Shown here piece by piece: positions 8,487 through 17,899 of a stretch of 64,000 bases of DNA. The notes under the pieces were generated by a model. The model was given only the letters and a program-made list of their open reading frames with translations, was not told where the DNA came from and made no database searches. Where the stretch lies: assembly GCF_007859955.1 (NCBI RefSeq), contig NZ_SJPR01000002.1, positions 730,353-794,352 on the forward strand, written 5' to 3'. The position numbers and the translations under genes were made by a program. This stretch comes from Botrimarina colliarenosi (GTDB lineage Bacteria > Planctomycetota > Planctomycetia > Pirellulales > Lacipirellulaceae). Position 1 is the first letter of the stretch. Every line of letters starts with the position of its first letter.

Positions 8487-9706
8487 GTTACGTCAAGAAG
8501 CAGCGACGTCGCGGCTCCGTTTACCTCGCGGTAATGGGGGCGACGATGATCGTGGCGACGATCGCCCTGGCGACCGCCGGCATCGGTCGGTTGACGCTCC
8601 GCAACGCCGCCGACCAGCAGAACCGCCGGCAGGCGCAGCTCGCAGCTCGTTCGGGGATCGAGTACGCGTTGCAGTGGCTGAACTCGCACGCCGACTGGCG
8701 GTCGACGCTCACGAGCGGCGTCGACAGCGCGGAACTGTCGGCCGGCAACCTGCGTTTCACTTGGCGCGTGACCGACGTCGACGACGGCGCCCTTGCCGAC
8801 AACGCTCGCGACAACGCGGTGGTGCGGGCGGTCGGCATCGCGGGTTCCACACGTTCGGTCCTCGAGGTCGAGGTCGAGCCGGCGGGCCACGGGCTGAGTT
8901 GCTTGGCGTCGGCGATGCACGCCGCCAACTACGTGGCAGTCGGATCGCCAGCGACGATCTCGCGCAATGGCGAGATCACGGCTGACGACATCGGCTCGCC
9001 CTATGGGGCGGCGCAGGTTCGAGAAAACCCCGCCAGCGACTATGTCTTCGACTACTACCTCCAACGAGGAACGCCGATCGCTATCGATTCACTCCCTACT
9101 TATTACGGGAAGCGCTATTTCTCGTATCGCGTGCTGAGCCGGAGCGTCAACCCTTTCGGCGAAACCAACCCTTGGGGGATCTACTGGATCGACTGCCAAG
9201 GACAGACGATTGACCTCTATTCGAGCCGGGTCGTCGGCACTCTGGTGCTAATTAATCCGGGGTGGAACTCCGTGATAAGCAACGTGATGGTGATGCAGCC
9301 ACAGGCGCCGAACCAACCGAGCTTGATGGTGCGCGGCGACCTGCAGATCGACCTCTACTCGAACGGACTCCCCTGGTTGGGAATTCCTTCAAGCTCGCAG
9401 CTGAAGGAGTCCGGCTCCGTTAACTACAACCCGGCGGGCGCACCCTACAACGGGGTAAGCGACAACGACGTGTGGGACGAGTACCCGGCTACGCTCGACG
9501 GGTTGGTCTACATCTCGGGGACCGCGACCATCTCGGACGACACGGTGATCCGCGGCAACCTCGTGGCGGGCAACGTCGTAGTGAATAGCAACAAGAACTT
9601 GCACCTTGAGCACCGCCCGTATGCGCTCAACTACCCACCGCCCGGCTTCTCCGCGGGCGACGGCGTGCGGGTGCTGCCGGGGACCTGGCGTCACGTGGGG
9701 ATGTGA
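8483..9706 (+). CDS. GspK/PilX-like minor pilin-type protein
   Basis: A 407-residue protein whose N-terminus (KKQRRRGSVYLAVMGATMIV) has a basic leader and a hydrophobic helix like PilX/GspK proteins, which lack the canonical GFTLxE. It continues with RQAQLAARSGIEYALQWLNS, typical of the PilX_N / GspK region. The C-terminal half (from ~residue 270) has repeated short beta stretches (LDGLVYISGTATISDDTVIR, GNLVAGNVVV) that suggest a right-handed beta fold. The start at 8483 overlaps the previous stop by 4 bases. It is the last gene of the first pseudopilin operon, and a hairpin follows at 9735. Confidence 0.7.
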   Translation: MSYVKKQRRRGSVYLAVMGATMIVATIALATAGIGRLTLRNAADQQNRRQAQLAARSGIEYALQWLNSHADWRSTLTSGVDSAELSAGNLRFTWRVTDVDDGALADNARDNAVVRAVGIAGSTRSVLEVEVEPAGHGLSCLASAMHAANYVAVGSPATISRNGEITADDIGSPYGAAQVRENPASDYVFDYYLQRGTPIAIDSLPTYYGKRYFSYRVLSRSVNPFGETNPWGIYWIDCQGQTIDLYSSRVVGTLVLINPGWNSVISNVMVMQPQAPNQPSLMVRGDLQIDLYSNGLPWLGIPSSSQLKESGSVNYNPAGAPYNGVSDNDVWDEYPATLDGLVYISGTATISDDTVIRGNLVAGNVVVNSNKNLHLEHRPYALNYPPPGFSAGDGVRVLPGTWRHVGM

Positions 9707-9734
9707 AGCGGAACGTCCCTTGAGAGCTGAGCCC

Positions 9735-9769
9735 CCCGTTCCTAGGGAGGACAAGGTTCCTAGGACGGG
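9735..9769 (+). terminator. Possible hairpin terminator after the pseudopilin operon
   Basis: CCCGTTCCTAGG and CCTAGGACGGG pair with one bulged base around a 12-base loop, 28 bases after the last pseudopilin stop. No T-run follows, so it may be an RNA-stabilising stem and not a true intrinsic terminator. Confidence 0.35.
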
Positions 9770-9902
9770 CAAGGCGCGGCGACTCGCTGTCAAGTTGGGT
9801 CGCTGTCAAGCTTGGGGTCGGCTTAGGCGACCACCCCCCGATCGGTCCTGTCGGGACGCCCGACTAGAGACGATCCCCGCACCGCGAGCCCCTCACCGCG
9901 TC

Positions 9903-11516
9903 TCACTCGCTGAGGCCGGCGACCTCGTGCAGCAACTTCGTGGCGGCATCGCGTTGCGGCGCCCGCGACTTTCTTTCACGGTTGCGGTAGTCGTCCTTGA
10001 TGCGGTGCAGGTCGTCGAGACAGGCGAAGAAGGCGTCGATACAGGCCGGGTCCCACTGAACGCCCGCCCCTTCGCGGAGGATTGACTCGGCTTTTTCCGA
10101 CGGCATTCCCTTGCGGTAGGGGCGGTCGGACGTCATCGCGTCGTAGGCGTCGGCCACCGACATGACGCGGCCGTCGATCGGGATCGCCTCGCCCGCCAGT
10201 CCGTCGGGATACCCGCGACCGTCCCACCGCTCGTGGTGGTGCAGGACGCCCGGCAGGATCGTACTGAGCTGCTGGATGCCGCAGAGGATGGCCCAGCCTT
10301 CATCGGGGTGCCGGCTGATCTCTTTGTACTCCTCGTCAGTGAGCTTGCCCTCTTTCTTGAGGACCGAATCAGCGACACCGATCTTGCCCACGTCGTGCAG
10401 CAAGGCGGCGAGGTAGATGTTCTCGGCCGCGGGCGTGTCGTATCCGACCTGCTCGGCGATCCGGCGTGTGTAAAGCGCCACCCGCTCCGAGTGGCCGCAG
10501 GTGTAGGCGTCCTTGGACTCGATCGCCGAGACCAGCGTGCGGACCATGCCGATCATGATCTGCTCTTTTTCGTGGAGCAGATCGAGGTTCGCGGCGTGGG
10601 TCGCGAGGATCGAGGCGGTGGTCGCCATCAGGGTCGCCTCGCCGCTGCCGAACTGGTCGCTGACGAGTTGCCAGGACGAATCGTGCCCCACGCCGGTCGA
10701 CATCTCGCGGTTGACCGCGACGAGCCAGCCAAGCATCCGTGTCCCCGACGACAGCGGTACGACCACCAGGGACCGGACCCCCGGGATGTAGTTGGTGTCG
10801 TCCCAGAGGATGGCCGAATTGGGCAGGTCGCTGGCTTCCCAGTTTTTGACCAGCGGCGACCGCGTCGCCGAAGGTCCGAAGCGACGGATCGTCGTCGCAA
10901 GCGTCGCGTGGTCGAGCGGCTCGCTGCCGACAACGGCCGTCGGCTCCGCGGTGTAGGGGTCGTTGTCGTCGGGGAGCGACAAGAAGGCGAGGCAACGGGC
11001 CCGGACCGAGGCGTTGAGCACGGGGAGGGTGTTCCGCGCCATCCCCGACAAGTTATTGGCCGCTTGATTCGATGAAAGCCGCTCGACCATCGACCGCAAG
11101 AACGTCAGCTCTTCGAGGTCGGAGGAAAGCTGCAAGGCGAACGATTCGTTCTCTTCGGTCAGATCGGCCGCTAACAGCGTGGCGCGGTGCAACGCCGCCG
11201 TGTTTTCGAGCAGCTTCTCGAGCCACGGGCCCGCTCCCGATTCGCCTCGCGCGACGGCAAAGCAGTGGCTCTGGGCGCCGAGCCGCATCGCGGCCCTGTC
11301 GCCGTTGTCGCGGGACTCCACGACCACACGGTCGGCCTGCGCCGCCCGCTCAAGCAGCGCCACCGGCGCATCCGGCGCATCCGTAGGTAACGGCAGGGCG
11401 GTCGAGTCGACGAACCGCCAATCCGCGCCGTGCGAAGCGCCGTAGGCTTCTACGGGACTGCCGATGGCGTCCGCCAGTGCCTGCAAAAGCCGGCGTTCGC
11501 GGTCATTCAGTTCCAT
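9903..11516 (-). CDS. HD-GYP cyclic-di-GMP phosphodiesterase with N-terminal sensory region
   Basis: About 537 residues. The N-terminal two thirds look like a GAF-type sensory region with a coiled stretch (ENESFALQLSSDLEELTFLR). The C-terminal third is a complete HD-GYP domain: HSERVALYTRRIAE, LLHDVGKIGV, HHHERWDGRGYPDGLAGE, and VADAYDAMTSDRPYRKG. All metal-ligand residues and the GYP signature are present, so cyclic-di-GMP hydrolysis is expected. It lies between two blocks of secretion genes on the opposite strand, and GspE in the same cluster has a c-di-GMP-type N-domain, which suggests it controls pseudopilus activity. Start: ATG 11516 has no clear Shine-Dalgarno; a TTG at 11543 after GGGTGGG is an alternative. 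Confidence 0.88.
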   Translation of the reverse strand: MELNDRERRLLQALADAIGSPVEAYGASHGADWRFVDSTALPLPTDAPDAPVALLERAAQADRVVVESRDNGDRAAMRLGAQSHCFAVARGESGAGPWLEKLLENTAALHRATLLAADLTEENESFALQLSSDLEELTFLRSMVERLSSNQAANNLSGMARNTLPVLNASVRARCLAFLSLPDDNDPYTAEPTAVVGSEPLDHATLATTIRRFGPSATRSPLVKNWEASDLPNSAILWDDTNYIPGVRSLVVVPLSSGTRMLGWLVAVNREMSTGVGHDSSWQLVSDQFGSGEATLMATTASILATHAANLDLLHEKEQIMIGMVRTLVSAIESKDAYTCGHSERVALYTRRIAEQVGYDTPAAENIYLAALLHDVGKIGVADSVLKKEGKLTDEEYKEISRHPDEGWAILCGIQQLSTILPGVLHHHERWDGRGYPDGLAGEAIPIDGRVMSVADAYDAMTSDRPYRKGMPSEKAESILREGAGVQWDPACIDAFFACLDDLHRIKDDYRNRERKSRAPQRDAATKLLHEVAGLSE

Positions 11517-11809
11517 ATCGATAGCGGATGGCGTCGACGGCAAAACCCACCCAACGCCCTCAAGGAAGGGCGGCCTGGGACCTATAGCTACCCACAGACT
11601 AGCTCACTCTGGCCGACATCACGCGCCACGGCAGGTAATGAGTGCGGGATTGGGACCCGAAAGCGGCGGTTTACCGTATTTTCATTTTTAGGAGCCCGCG
11701 CCCCTGTCGCGACCTAACTTTGGTGCAGGAACGACGCCCGCCTCTGGGCTTCCCATCGGCTGGCGTCTCTCAAAATCAGGCAAGAACACACATGTGCAGA
11801 GCGATCAAC

Positions 11810-12229
11810 ATGCATAAGCAACCCCGCGGATTTACCCTCGTCGAGCTGGTCGTTGTGATCATGATCCTTGGGATCCTGGCCGGCGTCGCAGCGCCCAAGT
11901 TGCTGGGCACCTCGTCCACGGCGACCGAGAACGGTCTGAAGCAGACCCTCTCGGTGGTGCGTGACGCGATCGAGCTCTACGCCGCACAGAACGCGGGCGC
12001 CCTGCCGCCGGCGACCGACGACGCCACCTTCAAGGCGAGCCTCGCGAATTTCTTGCGGGGCGATTTCCCGAAGTGCCCCGTCGGGAAGAAGGACAGCACC
12101 GTCACGATAATCGCAACTGCCGCCGTGGCGGACAACGCGACGGGTTGGATGTACAGCACGCTCGACGGCACGTTCATCTGCAACGCGACAGGCAACGACA
12201 GCAAGAGCGTCGCCTACAGCACTTACTGA
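11810..12229 (+). CDS. gspG: Major pseudopilin, GspG-like
   Basis: A 139-residue protein with the canonical prepilin signal PRGFTLVELVVVIMILGILA and the following helix GVAAPKLLGTSSTATENGLK. A small beta domain ends GWMYSTLDGTFICNATG. Size and motif match GspG, the repeating subunit of the type II secretion pseudopilus. It is the first gene of the second secretion block and is followed closely by a receiver protein. ATG 11810 is chosen (AGAG eight bases upstream); ATG 11792 would add MCRAIN. The 250-base leader upstream holds no gene but has short GC-rich stems. Confidence 0.85.
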   Translation: MHKQPRGFTLVELVVVIMILGILAGVAAPKLLGTSSTATENGLKQTLSVVRDAIELYAAQNAGALPPATDDATFKASLANFLRGDFPKCPVGKKDSTVTIIATAAVADNATGWMYSTLDGTFICNATGNDSKSVAYSTY

Positions 12230-12260
12230 CTCGCCTAGTCAGAGAACCCGTTACGCCATC

Positions 12261-12647
12261 ATGCTAACCGCCCCAAAAACCGTCCTCATCGCCGAAGACA
12301 ACGCCGCGCTCCGCCGTGTGATTGGCTTTGCGCTGAAGGGCTGCGGCTTCGAAGTGACCGCCGCCCCCGACGGCGCCGAGGCATGGCGGATCGCCGAGGG
12401 ACAAACGTTCGACCTCGTCGTGACCGACCAACAGATGCCGCACCTCACCGGCGTCGAACTGGTCGAACAGCTCCGGCAATCGACCACCAACGCCAAAACG
12501 CCTGTCATACTCTTAACGGCCAAGGGGATGGAGCTCGAAGCCGACACGTTACGCGAGCAGTACGGTGTGTCGGCGATGCTGCACAAACCCTTCAGCCCGT
12601 CGCAACTCGGCGCGTTGGCGGAAGAAATGATCGGCCAACTAGTCTGA
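12261..12647 (+). CDS. Single-domain response regulator (CheY-like receiver)
   Basis: A 128-residue stand-alone receiver domain. The acidic pair is E12-D13, the phosphoacceptor Asp56 lies in VVTDQQMP, the switch Thr86 in VILLTAKG and Lys109 in LHKPF. There is no output domain, so it must act through a partner, as CheY or PilG-type proteins do. It sits 31 bases after gspG and 47 bases before a histidine kinase gene, which is its likely phosphodonor. Together with the STAS gene they form a signalling island within the secretion operon. Confidence 0.92.
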   Translation: MLTAPKTVLIAEDNAALRRVIGFALKGCGFEVTAAPDGAEAWRIAEGQTFDLVVTDQQMPHLTGVELVEQLRQSTTNAKTPVILLTAKGMELEADTLREQYGVSAMLHKPFSPSQLGALAEEMIGQLV

Positions 12648-12694
12648 TCGACGACGCCGCGGTCCCCGCGGTGGCGACCCCCCGTGGCGGCCCC

Positions 12695-14503
12695 ATGCTT
12701 ACTTCGACGAATCAACTTGGATTCCCCCGGCGGGTCGTCGCACTCTACCTGCTGTTCTGCCTCAGCGCCGTCTTATTGCTGTCGACCGGCGCCGTCATGG
12801 CCGTCGATTCGCTCTTGAAGGCGCAAGCGGCGGGCGACGCCCTGTCGCAAGTCGGCCGGCTCGCCGCGGCGATCGAGATCGACCTCGTCACGACCGGCGG
12901 CGAGAAGACCCAGGCTCTCGTCGAGAACGCCCGCAAAGAAGGACGGCTCACTTGGTGCGCCGTGGTGGCGCCCGATGGGCGCTACCTGGCGCATAGCGAC
13001 CCGACGCTCCTCGGCGCGATCGAGATTGAGCCGATCGGATCCCAACTCCGCTGGGGCGCCATCGACGGCGTCCGCTACAGCGACGAGAACGGCCTGATAG
13101 TCAACGCCTATCGGGCGCCTCTGTCCACCAACAACGAGCCCGTCGGCTCGCTCGTGATGGCGGTCGCCGTTCCGGGGTGGAAGGGGGTCGTCAAGAACCT
13201 CGCCGAGCACGCGCCACTGGCGATCGTCGGTCCGCTGGGCGTCATTCTGCTCGGCGGGTGGTGGCTGCGGCGCACGACTCGGCCGCTGGCGGACATCGAG
13301 CGGGGACTCTCCGCAATCGCCCGGCAGCCGTACGACGACTCGCCCCGCTGCGAGGCGATCGCCCCGAGCAGCCTCGCGGCGATCGGCTGGAACCGGATCG
13401 CCCAGGCGATGCCGAGCAATCTCGTCGACCAATCCGACGAAGCGACCCAGGCCAAGCTGCGTGTGTTGGCCGGGAACGCCGGCGGCAAGCAACGCGCCGC
13501 CATCGAGAGCCTGAGCGAAGGGATCGCCATCACCGACGCCGAGGGACGGATCGACTTCGCGAACCGCGCCGTCGCGGCTTTGCTAGGCTCCGATGACGAA
13601 ATCGAGGGGGTCTCCATCGACGAGTTGCTCGCCGGCCTCGCGTCGACAAAAGAGAATCCCCTGGCGGGCTCGTCCCGCGACGCGGAAGTCGTCTCGGAGT
13701 TGCAAGTCGCGACCGGCTCGGGCGACCGGATGCTGCGGCTCGCACGGGCCCCGCTCGGCGGCGACGCCTCGACCGGGCACGTCTGGTCGCTCCGCGACAT
13801 CACCCAGCAGAAGCTGACCGACGCCTCGCGAGACCAATTCATCGACACCGCCACCCACGAGTTGCGGACCCCCCTCGCGAATATCAAGGCGTACGCCGAA
13901 ACACTCGCTATGGGGGACATGATCGACATCGAGGAGCAGAAGGAGTTCTGCAACACGATCAACGCCGAGGCGACGCGGCTCGCCCGCTTCGTCGATGACC
14001 TGTTGTCGATCAGCAGCCTCGAGGTCGGCTCCCTGGGGATCCAACGGACCACCGTCGATGTCCGTCGCCTGCTCGACGAGGCGGCCGACAAGATCCGCCC
14101 GACCATCAAGCAACGGGGGATGACGTTCGAGGTCAAGCTCTCCGAGAAGCTTGGCGAGGCGCGGCTCGACAAGGACAAAGTGTCCGGCATGGTCGTGAAC
14201 CTGCTCGGCAATGCCGCCAAGTACACCCCCGAGGGGGGAACCGTCACCCTCACCGCGGTTCGAGAAGACGAGCAGCTGAAGATTGAAGTCCGCGACACCG
14301 GGGTCGGGATCGCCGCGGACGAGGCCGAGAAGGTCTTTGAGAAGTTCTTCCGCAGCGCCAACCCCGCGGTCCAGGATCAGGTCGGCACCGGGCTGGGCCT
14401 GCCGCTCGCGCGGGAGATCGCCCGGCTGCACCGGGGCGAATTGACGCTCGCCAGCAAGCTCGGCGAAGGCTGCACCTTCACCGCCCTCTTACCCCTGCAG
14501 TAG
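12695..14503 (+). CDS. Membrane sensor histidine kinase (double-TM sensor, PAS, HisKA, HATPase)
   Basis: The start at ATG 12695 gives a 602-residue protein with a first membrane helix (ALYLLFCLSAVLLLSTGAVM), an extracytoplasmic sensor domain, and a second helix near residues 175-195 (LAIVGPLGVILLGGWWL) followed by a linker. A PAS-like segment (AIESLSEGIAITDAEGRIDF) leads to the HisKA box DTATHELRTPLAN with His388. The ATPase domain has N-box NLLGNAAKYTPEGG, G1 DTGVGI and G2 GTGLGLPLAREIA. It autophosphorylates and should phosphorylate the adjacent receiver. The stimulus is unknown. The longer upstream reading frame (to 12383) overlaps the receiver gene and is not used. Confidence 0.9.
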   Translation: MLTSTNQLGFPRRVVALYLLFCLSAVLLLSTGAVMAVDSLLKAQAAGDALSQVGRLAAAIEIDLVTTGGEKTQALVENARKEGRLTWCAVVAPDGRYLAHSDPTLLGAIEIEPIGSQLRWGAIDGVRYSDENGLIVNAYRAPLSTNNEPVGSLVMAVAVPGWKGVVKNLAEHAPLAIVGPLGVILLGGWWLRRTTRPLADIERGLSAIARQPYDDSPRCEAIAPSSLAAIGWNRIAQAMPSNLVDQSDEATQAKLRVLAGNAGGKQRAAIESLSEGIAITDAEGRIDFANRAVAALLGSDDEIEGVSIDELLAGLASTKENPLAGSSRDAEVVSELQVATGSGDRMLRLARAPLGGDASTGHVWSLRDITQQKLTDASRDQFIDTATHELRTPLANIKAYAETLAMGDMIDIEEQKEFCNTINAEATRLARFVDDLLSISSLEVGSLGIQRTTVDVRRLLDEAADKIRPTIKQRGMTFEVKLSEKLGEARLDKDKVSGMVVNLLGNAAKYTPEGGTVTLTAVREDEQLKIEVRDTGVGIAADEAEKVFEKFFRSANPAVQDQVGTGLGLPLAREIARLHRGELTLASKLGEGCTFTALLPLQ

Positions 14504-14514
14504 GGAGGCATCCC

Positions 14515-14850
14515 ATGATCAAGTGTTCGACACAAGGCGCCGTCCAGGTCTTCGCCATCGAAGGACCGTTGCTAACAGAGACGGCCGAACGCCTCCTTTC
14601 GGCGGTGGAGGAGTGCCCGCGTGTCGGCCGGCCGCAGTGGGTGGTCGACCTGGCGGAGGTCCCGCTGATCGACAGCACCGGCTGCGAGGCGTTACTCGAC
14701 ACGCGCGACGCCGCCACCAAGGTCGGCGGCGCCGTGCACCTGGCAGGACTGAACCCGCTCTGCAACGACATCCTGTCGGCCACCGGGGTGGGCCGCTACT
14801 TCCCGAAGTTTGAGGCCGTCAAACAAGCCGTAGGGCATTTCTCGCGATGA
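14515..14850 (+). CDS. STAS-domain protein (anti-sigma-factor-antagonist type)
   Basis: A 111-residue single STAS domain with the core strand VVDLAEVPLIDSTGCEALL, where Ser54 occupies the usual phosphorylated position of SpoIIAA-like proteins, and the C-terminal helix LCNDILSATGVGRYF. Such proteins switch partners by serine phosphorylation. No serine kinase of the SpoIIAB type is in the window, so its partner is not evident. It lies 11 bases after the histidine kinase and its stop overlaps the gspE start by 4 bases, tying it to the secretion operon. A GGGAGGC Shine-Dalgarno precedes the ATG. Confidence 0.88.
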   Translation: MIKCSTQGAVQVFAIEGPLLTETAERLLSAVEECPRVGRPQWVVDLAEVPLIDSTGCEALLDTRDAATKVGGAVHLAGLNPLCNDILSATGVGRYFPKFEAVKQAVGHFSR

Positions 14851-16664
14851 CTCTCGATCCGCTGACCACGTCCAGGCAGGAGAACGCCGTCGAGACTAGG
14901 CTCGACGCCGCGCTCGATGCGCTGGCCGCAGCGGTCGAAGCGGACACCGAAGGCGCCACGCCGCCCCCGGCGCCGAAGACGCCGATGCGGCTGGGGCAGC
15001 GTCTGCTAGGGGAGAACCTGGTTTCGCCAGAAGACCTCTCCAAGGCGCTCGAGCTGCAAGCCAAGCGGGGCTTGAAGCTTGGCGAGACGCTCCTCGAGAT
15101 GGGCGTCGCCACGGAAGAAGACCTGCTGCCGCACATCGAGTCGCAGCTCAGCGTGCCGGCGCTCCGTCTCCGCGAAGGTCTGATCGATCCGACCGTGGTG
15201 CGGACACTCGACCGCGCCTTCTGCGAGCGTCACGGCGTGCTCGCTCTGTTCAAAGTGCGGGGGGTGCTGACAGTCGCTTTGGACGACCCCAACGACCTCG
15301 ATCGTCTCGACTTGGTGGAACGGACCACCGGTCTGCGGGTGACGCCGATCTTCGCCTTCCGGGCGTCGATCGATCGGATGATCGCCCGCGCCTACGAAGA
15401 CGACTTCCAGGTCGACTCGGTCACGGCCGACATGGACGAGTCGGCCGTCGAGCTGCAGGCCGACATCACCGATGTCGACCTGACGGCGGTCCAGGACATG
15501 GTGGGCGGCAGCCCCGTCGTCAACCTGGTCAACTACCTGATCCTGCAGGCGATCCGCCGCAGCGCGAGTGACATCCATATCGAGCCAAGCCGCAAGCACG
15601 GCATCGTCCGCTTCCGCATCGACGGCCAATTGGTCGAGATGATCCGCCCGCGGCGCGACATCTACCCGGCGGTCGTCTCGCGTATCAAGGTGATGGCGAA
15701 GCTCGACATCGCCGAACAGCGCAAGCCCCAGGACGGCCGTTGCCAAGTGATCGTCGACGGCAAGGAGGTCGACCTACGCGTCTCGACGCTGCCGACGGTG
15801 ATCGGCGAGAAGGTGGTGCTCCGCGTTCTCGACAAGCAGCGCTTGACGTTCAACCTCGACGAGCTCGGCATCCCGCCGCTTCAACTCGGTGAGTTGAAGC
15901 AAATGATGGCGCGGCCGTACGGGCTGGTCCTCGTCACCGGGCCGACTGGTAGCGGCAAGACGACGACCCTCTACTCGGCTATCGAGCTGATCAAGTCGGT
16001 CCACACCAACATCGTGACCGTCGAAGACCCCGTCGAGTACCAGATGGAGCTGGTGAATCAGGTCCAGGTTGACGGCATCCGCGACCTGACCTTCGCCTCG
16101 GCCCTGCGGTCGATTCTCCGCCAGGACCCTGACGTCATCATGATCGGCGAGATCCGCGACGCAGAGACCGCCAAGGTCGCGGTCCAGGCGGCGCTAACCG
16201 GCCACCTCGTGCTGAGCACGCTGCACACCAACGACTCCGCCGGCGCCGTCACCCGGATGGTCGACATGGGGATCGAGCCCTACAAGCTCGCCGCCGCGCT
16301 AGTCGGCGTGGTCGCCCAGCGGTTGGTGCGGATGGTTTGCCCCCACTGCCGGACGCAGCACTACGCGACGGCCGAGATGCTCCAGACGCTGCACTACGAA
16401 GGGGACTTCAACCAAAAATTCTCTCGCGGTGAAGGTTGTCGGGCTTGCTACGACACCGGCTACCGGGGCCGGATCGGCGTGTACGAAGTGCTGCCGACCG
16501 ACGCCGAGCTGCGGCGTATGGTGGCCCGCGATGCGTCGAGCGACGCGCTCCGCGACTGGATCCGTACCTCGGGTCTGCCGACCCTGCTGCACGGCGGACT
16601 CGACCTGGCGACCCGCGAGGTCACGAGCCTCGAAGAAGTCGCCCGCGTCACGCTGTTCGACTAA
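14847..16664 (+). CDS. gspE: Type II secretion / pilus assembly ATPase GspE with MshEN-type N-domain
   Basis: A 605-residue hexameric ATPase that powers pseudopilus assembly at the inner membrane. The core has Walker A (GPTGSGKTTTLYS, near residues 364-376), Asp box (VEDPVEYQ), Walker B (VIMIGEIRDAETA) and His box (STLHTNDSAGAVTRM). A Cys4 zinc loop (CPHC and CRAC) lies near residues 495-535, as in GspE/PilB. The N-terminus has two 24-residue motifs, RLGQRLLGENLVSPEDLSKA and KLGETLLEMGVATEEDLLPH, each running to a Gln (Q71, Q100), separated by five residues. That is the MshEN layout known to bind cyclic-di-GMP; the first copy has Asn for the central Gly. ATG 14847 overlaps the STAS stop. Confidence 0.93.
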   Translation: MTLDPLTTSRQENAVETRLDAALDALAAAVEADTEGATPPPAPKTPMRLGQRLLGENLVSPEDLSKALELQAKRGLKLGETLLEMGVATEEDLLPHIESQLSVPALRLREGLIDPTVVRTLDRAFCERHGVLALFKVRGVLTVALDDPNDLDRLDLVERTTGLRVTPIFAFRASIDRMIARAYEDDFQVDSVTADMDESAVELQADITDVDLTAVQDMVGGSPVVNLVNYLILQAIRRSASDIHIEPSRKHGIVRFRIDGQLVEMIRPRRDIYPAVVSRIKVMAKLDIAEQRKPQDGRCQVIVDGKEVDLRVSTLPTVIGEKVVLRVLDKQRLTFNLDELGIPPLQLGELKQMMARPYGLVLVTGPTGSGKTTTLYSAIELIKSVHTNIVTVEDPVEYQMELVNQVQVDGIRDLTFASALRSILRQDPDVIMIGEIRDAETAKVAVQAALTGHLVLSTLHTNDSAGAVTRMVDMGIEPYKLAAALVGVVAQRLVRMVCPHCRTQHYATAEMLQTLHYEGDFNQKFSRGEGCRACYDTGYRGRIGVYEVLPTDAELRRMVARDASSDALRDWIRTSGLPTLLHGGLDLATREVTSLEEVARVTLFD

Positions 16665-16694
16665 GAATCACCCCCTTCACGCTCACGCTGCGAA

Positions 16695-17828
16695 ATGGAC
16701 GCCCTTGCCGCCAATCCGAACGCCCCGACCTTGCTCGACACCGCCAACCGCGTGGTCAAGTGGAGTGGCTTCGCATCGCGCGGCAAGAGCGTGCCGATGC
16801 AGGAACGCGTTAACCTGACGTCGCAGATGGCGATGATGGTTGGCGCCGGGGTGTCGCTCTCGTCGGCGTTGAAGTCGATCACCCGGCAGTGCCAACGCCC
16901 CGCGTTGCGGGAGGCGCTGGAGCAGATTCAAGAGGACGTGCTCGGCGGATCGAGCCTCTCGGCGTCGATGCGCAATCACCCGCGCCTGTTCGACCCGGCC
17001 TACGTCGCCACGATCGCGGCGGGCGAGGCGTCGGGACGCATGCAGGAAGTCCTGACCCAGCTTGCCGAGCTGCAACGCTCCGACCTGCGTCTCTACCGGA
17101 CGATCCGCGGCATGCTGGTCTATCCGGTGCTGCTGACGACGGTCTCGATGCTGGTGATCTCGACGCTCGTCGTCTTCGTGCTGCCGCGCTTCGCGACGAT
17201 CTTCGAGCAGTACGAACTGGCGCTGCCGATGATCACCCGGCTGTTGATCGGGGCCGCCGACGAGGCGCGGTCGCGTTGGTGGTTGTGGGCGCCGGTGTTG
17301 GGCGCGGCGGTCGCTGGCGTCGTCGCCGCCCGGACCACGACCAAAGGACGCGAGCTGGTTGACACCACGCTACTGCGTGTCCCCACCCTGCGGCAGGTGA
17401 CGCAGACCTTGATCGGCGCCCGCGCGTGCCGCCTGCTCGGCTTGCTGATCAGCAGCGGCGTCCCGCTTCTCGAAGCGCTGCGGCTCCTCCGGCTGGCGAT
17501 CTCCAACACCGTCTTCCACCGGCTGGTGGACGACCTCGAGGAAGCGGTGAGCAACGGGCGTAGTTTGAGCGAAGCGCTCGAAGGCAACGTCGCGCTGCCC
17601 CCTTCCGCTAGCGAACTCATCGCCACCGCCGAGAAGACGGGGCGACTGGGCGAAGTGAGTCAGATGATGGGCGCCCACTACGAGGAAGAAGGCCAAGCGC
17701 TAGCACGGCAATTGGTCTCAGTGATTGAACCGATTGTGACGATGGTGATGGGGGCGGTTGTCGCCGCCGTGGTGCTAGCGGTGATGCTGCCGGTGTTCGA
17801 CATCGCGACACTCGCCCAACGGGGCTGA
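16695..17828 (+). CDS. gspF: Type II secretion inner-membrane platform protein GspF
   Basis: A 377-residue polytopic protein of the GspF/PilC family, with the two homologous T2SSF halves (residues ~40-165 and ~245-365). Signature stretches are LTSQMAMMVGAGVSLSSALK and its repeat LLGLLISSGVPLLEALRLLR, and EKTGRLGEVSQMMGAHYEEE near the end. Three hydrophobic helices are visible (VLLTTVSMLVISTLVVFVLP, a central one near residue 195, and the C-terminal MVMGAVVAAVVLAVMLPVF). It anchors the ATPase and the pseudopilus base. It follows gspE by 30 bases. Confidence 0.93.
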   Translation: MDALAANPNAPTLLDTANRVVKWSGFASRGKSVPMQERVNLTSQMAMMVGAGVSLSSALKSITRQCQRPALREALEQIQEDVLGGSSLSASMRNHPRLFDPAYVATIAAGEASGRMQEVLTQLAELQRSDLRLYRTIRGMLVYPVLLTTVSMLVISTLVVFVLPRFATIFEQYELALPMITRLLIGAADEARSRWWLWAPVLGAAVAGVVAARTTTKGRELVDTTLLRVPTLRQVTQTLIGARACRLLGLLISSGVPLLEALRLLRLAISNTVFHRLVDDLEEAVSNGRSLSEALEGNVALPPSASELIATAEKTGRLGEVSQMMGAHYEEEGQALARQLVSVIEPIVTMVMGAVVAAVVLAVMLPVFDIATLAQRG

Positions 17829-17899
17829 CGACCTAACGGGGCTGGACCCAACAAGGTTGACGACAAAGCGAAGAGCGGCGCCCGAGGGGGACGCGCTTG

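Noticed and set aside
9784..9814. Tandem copy of TCGCTGTCAAG with 16-base period
   Set aside because: Only two imperfect units, in a short intergenic stretch; no array or functional sign.
12383..12694. Upstream extension of the histidine kinase frame
   Set aside because: It overlaps the receiver gene in another frame; the membrane helix begins only after ATG 12695.
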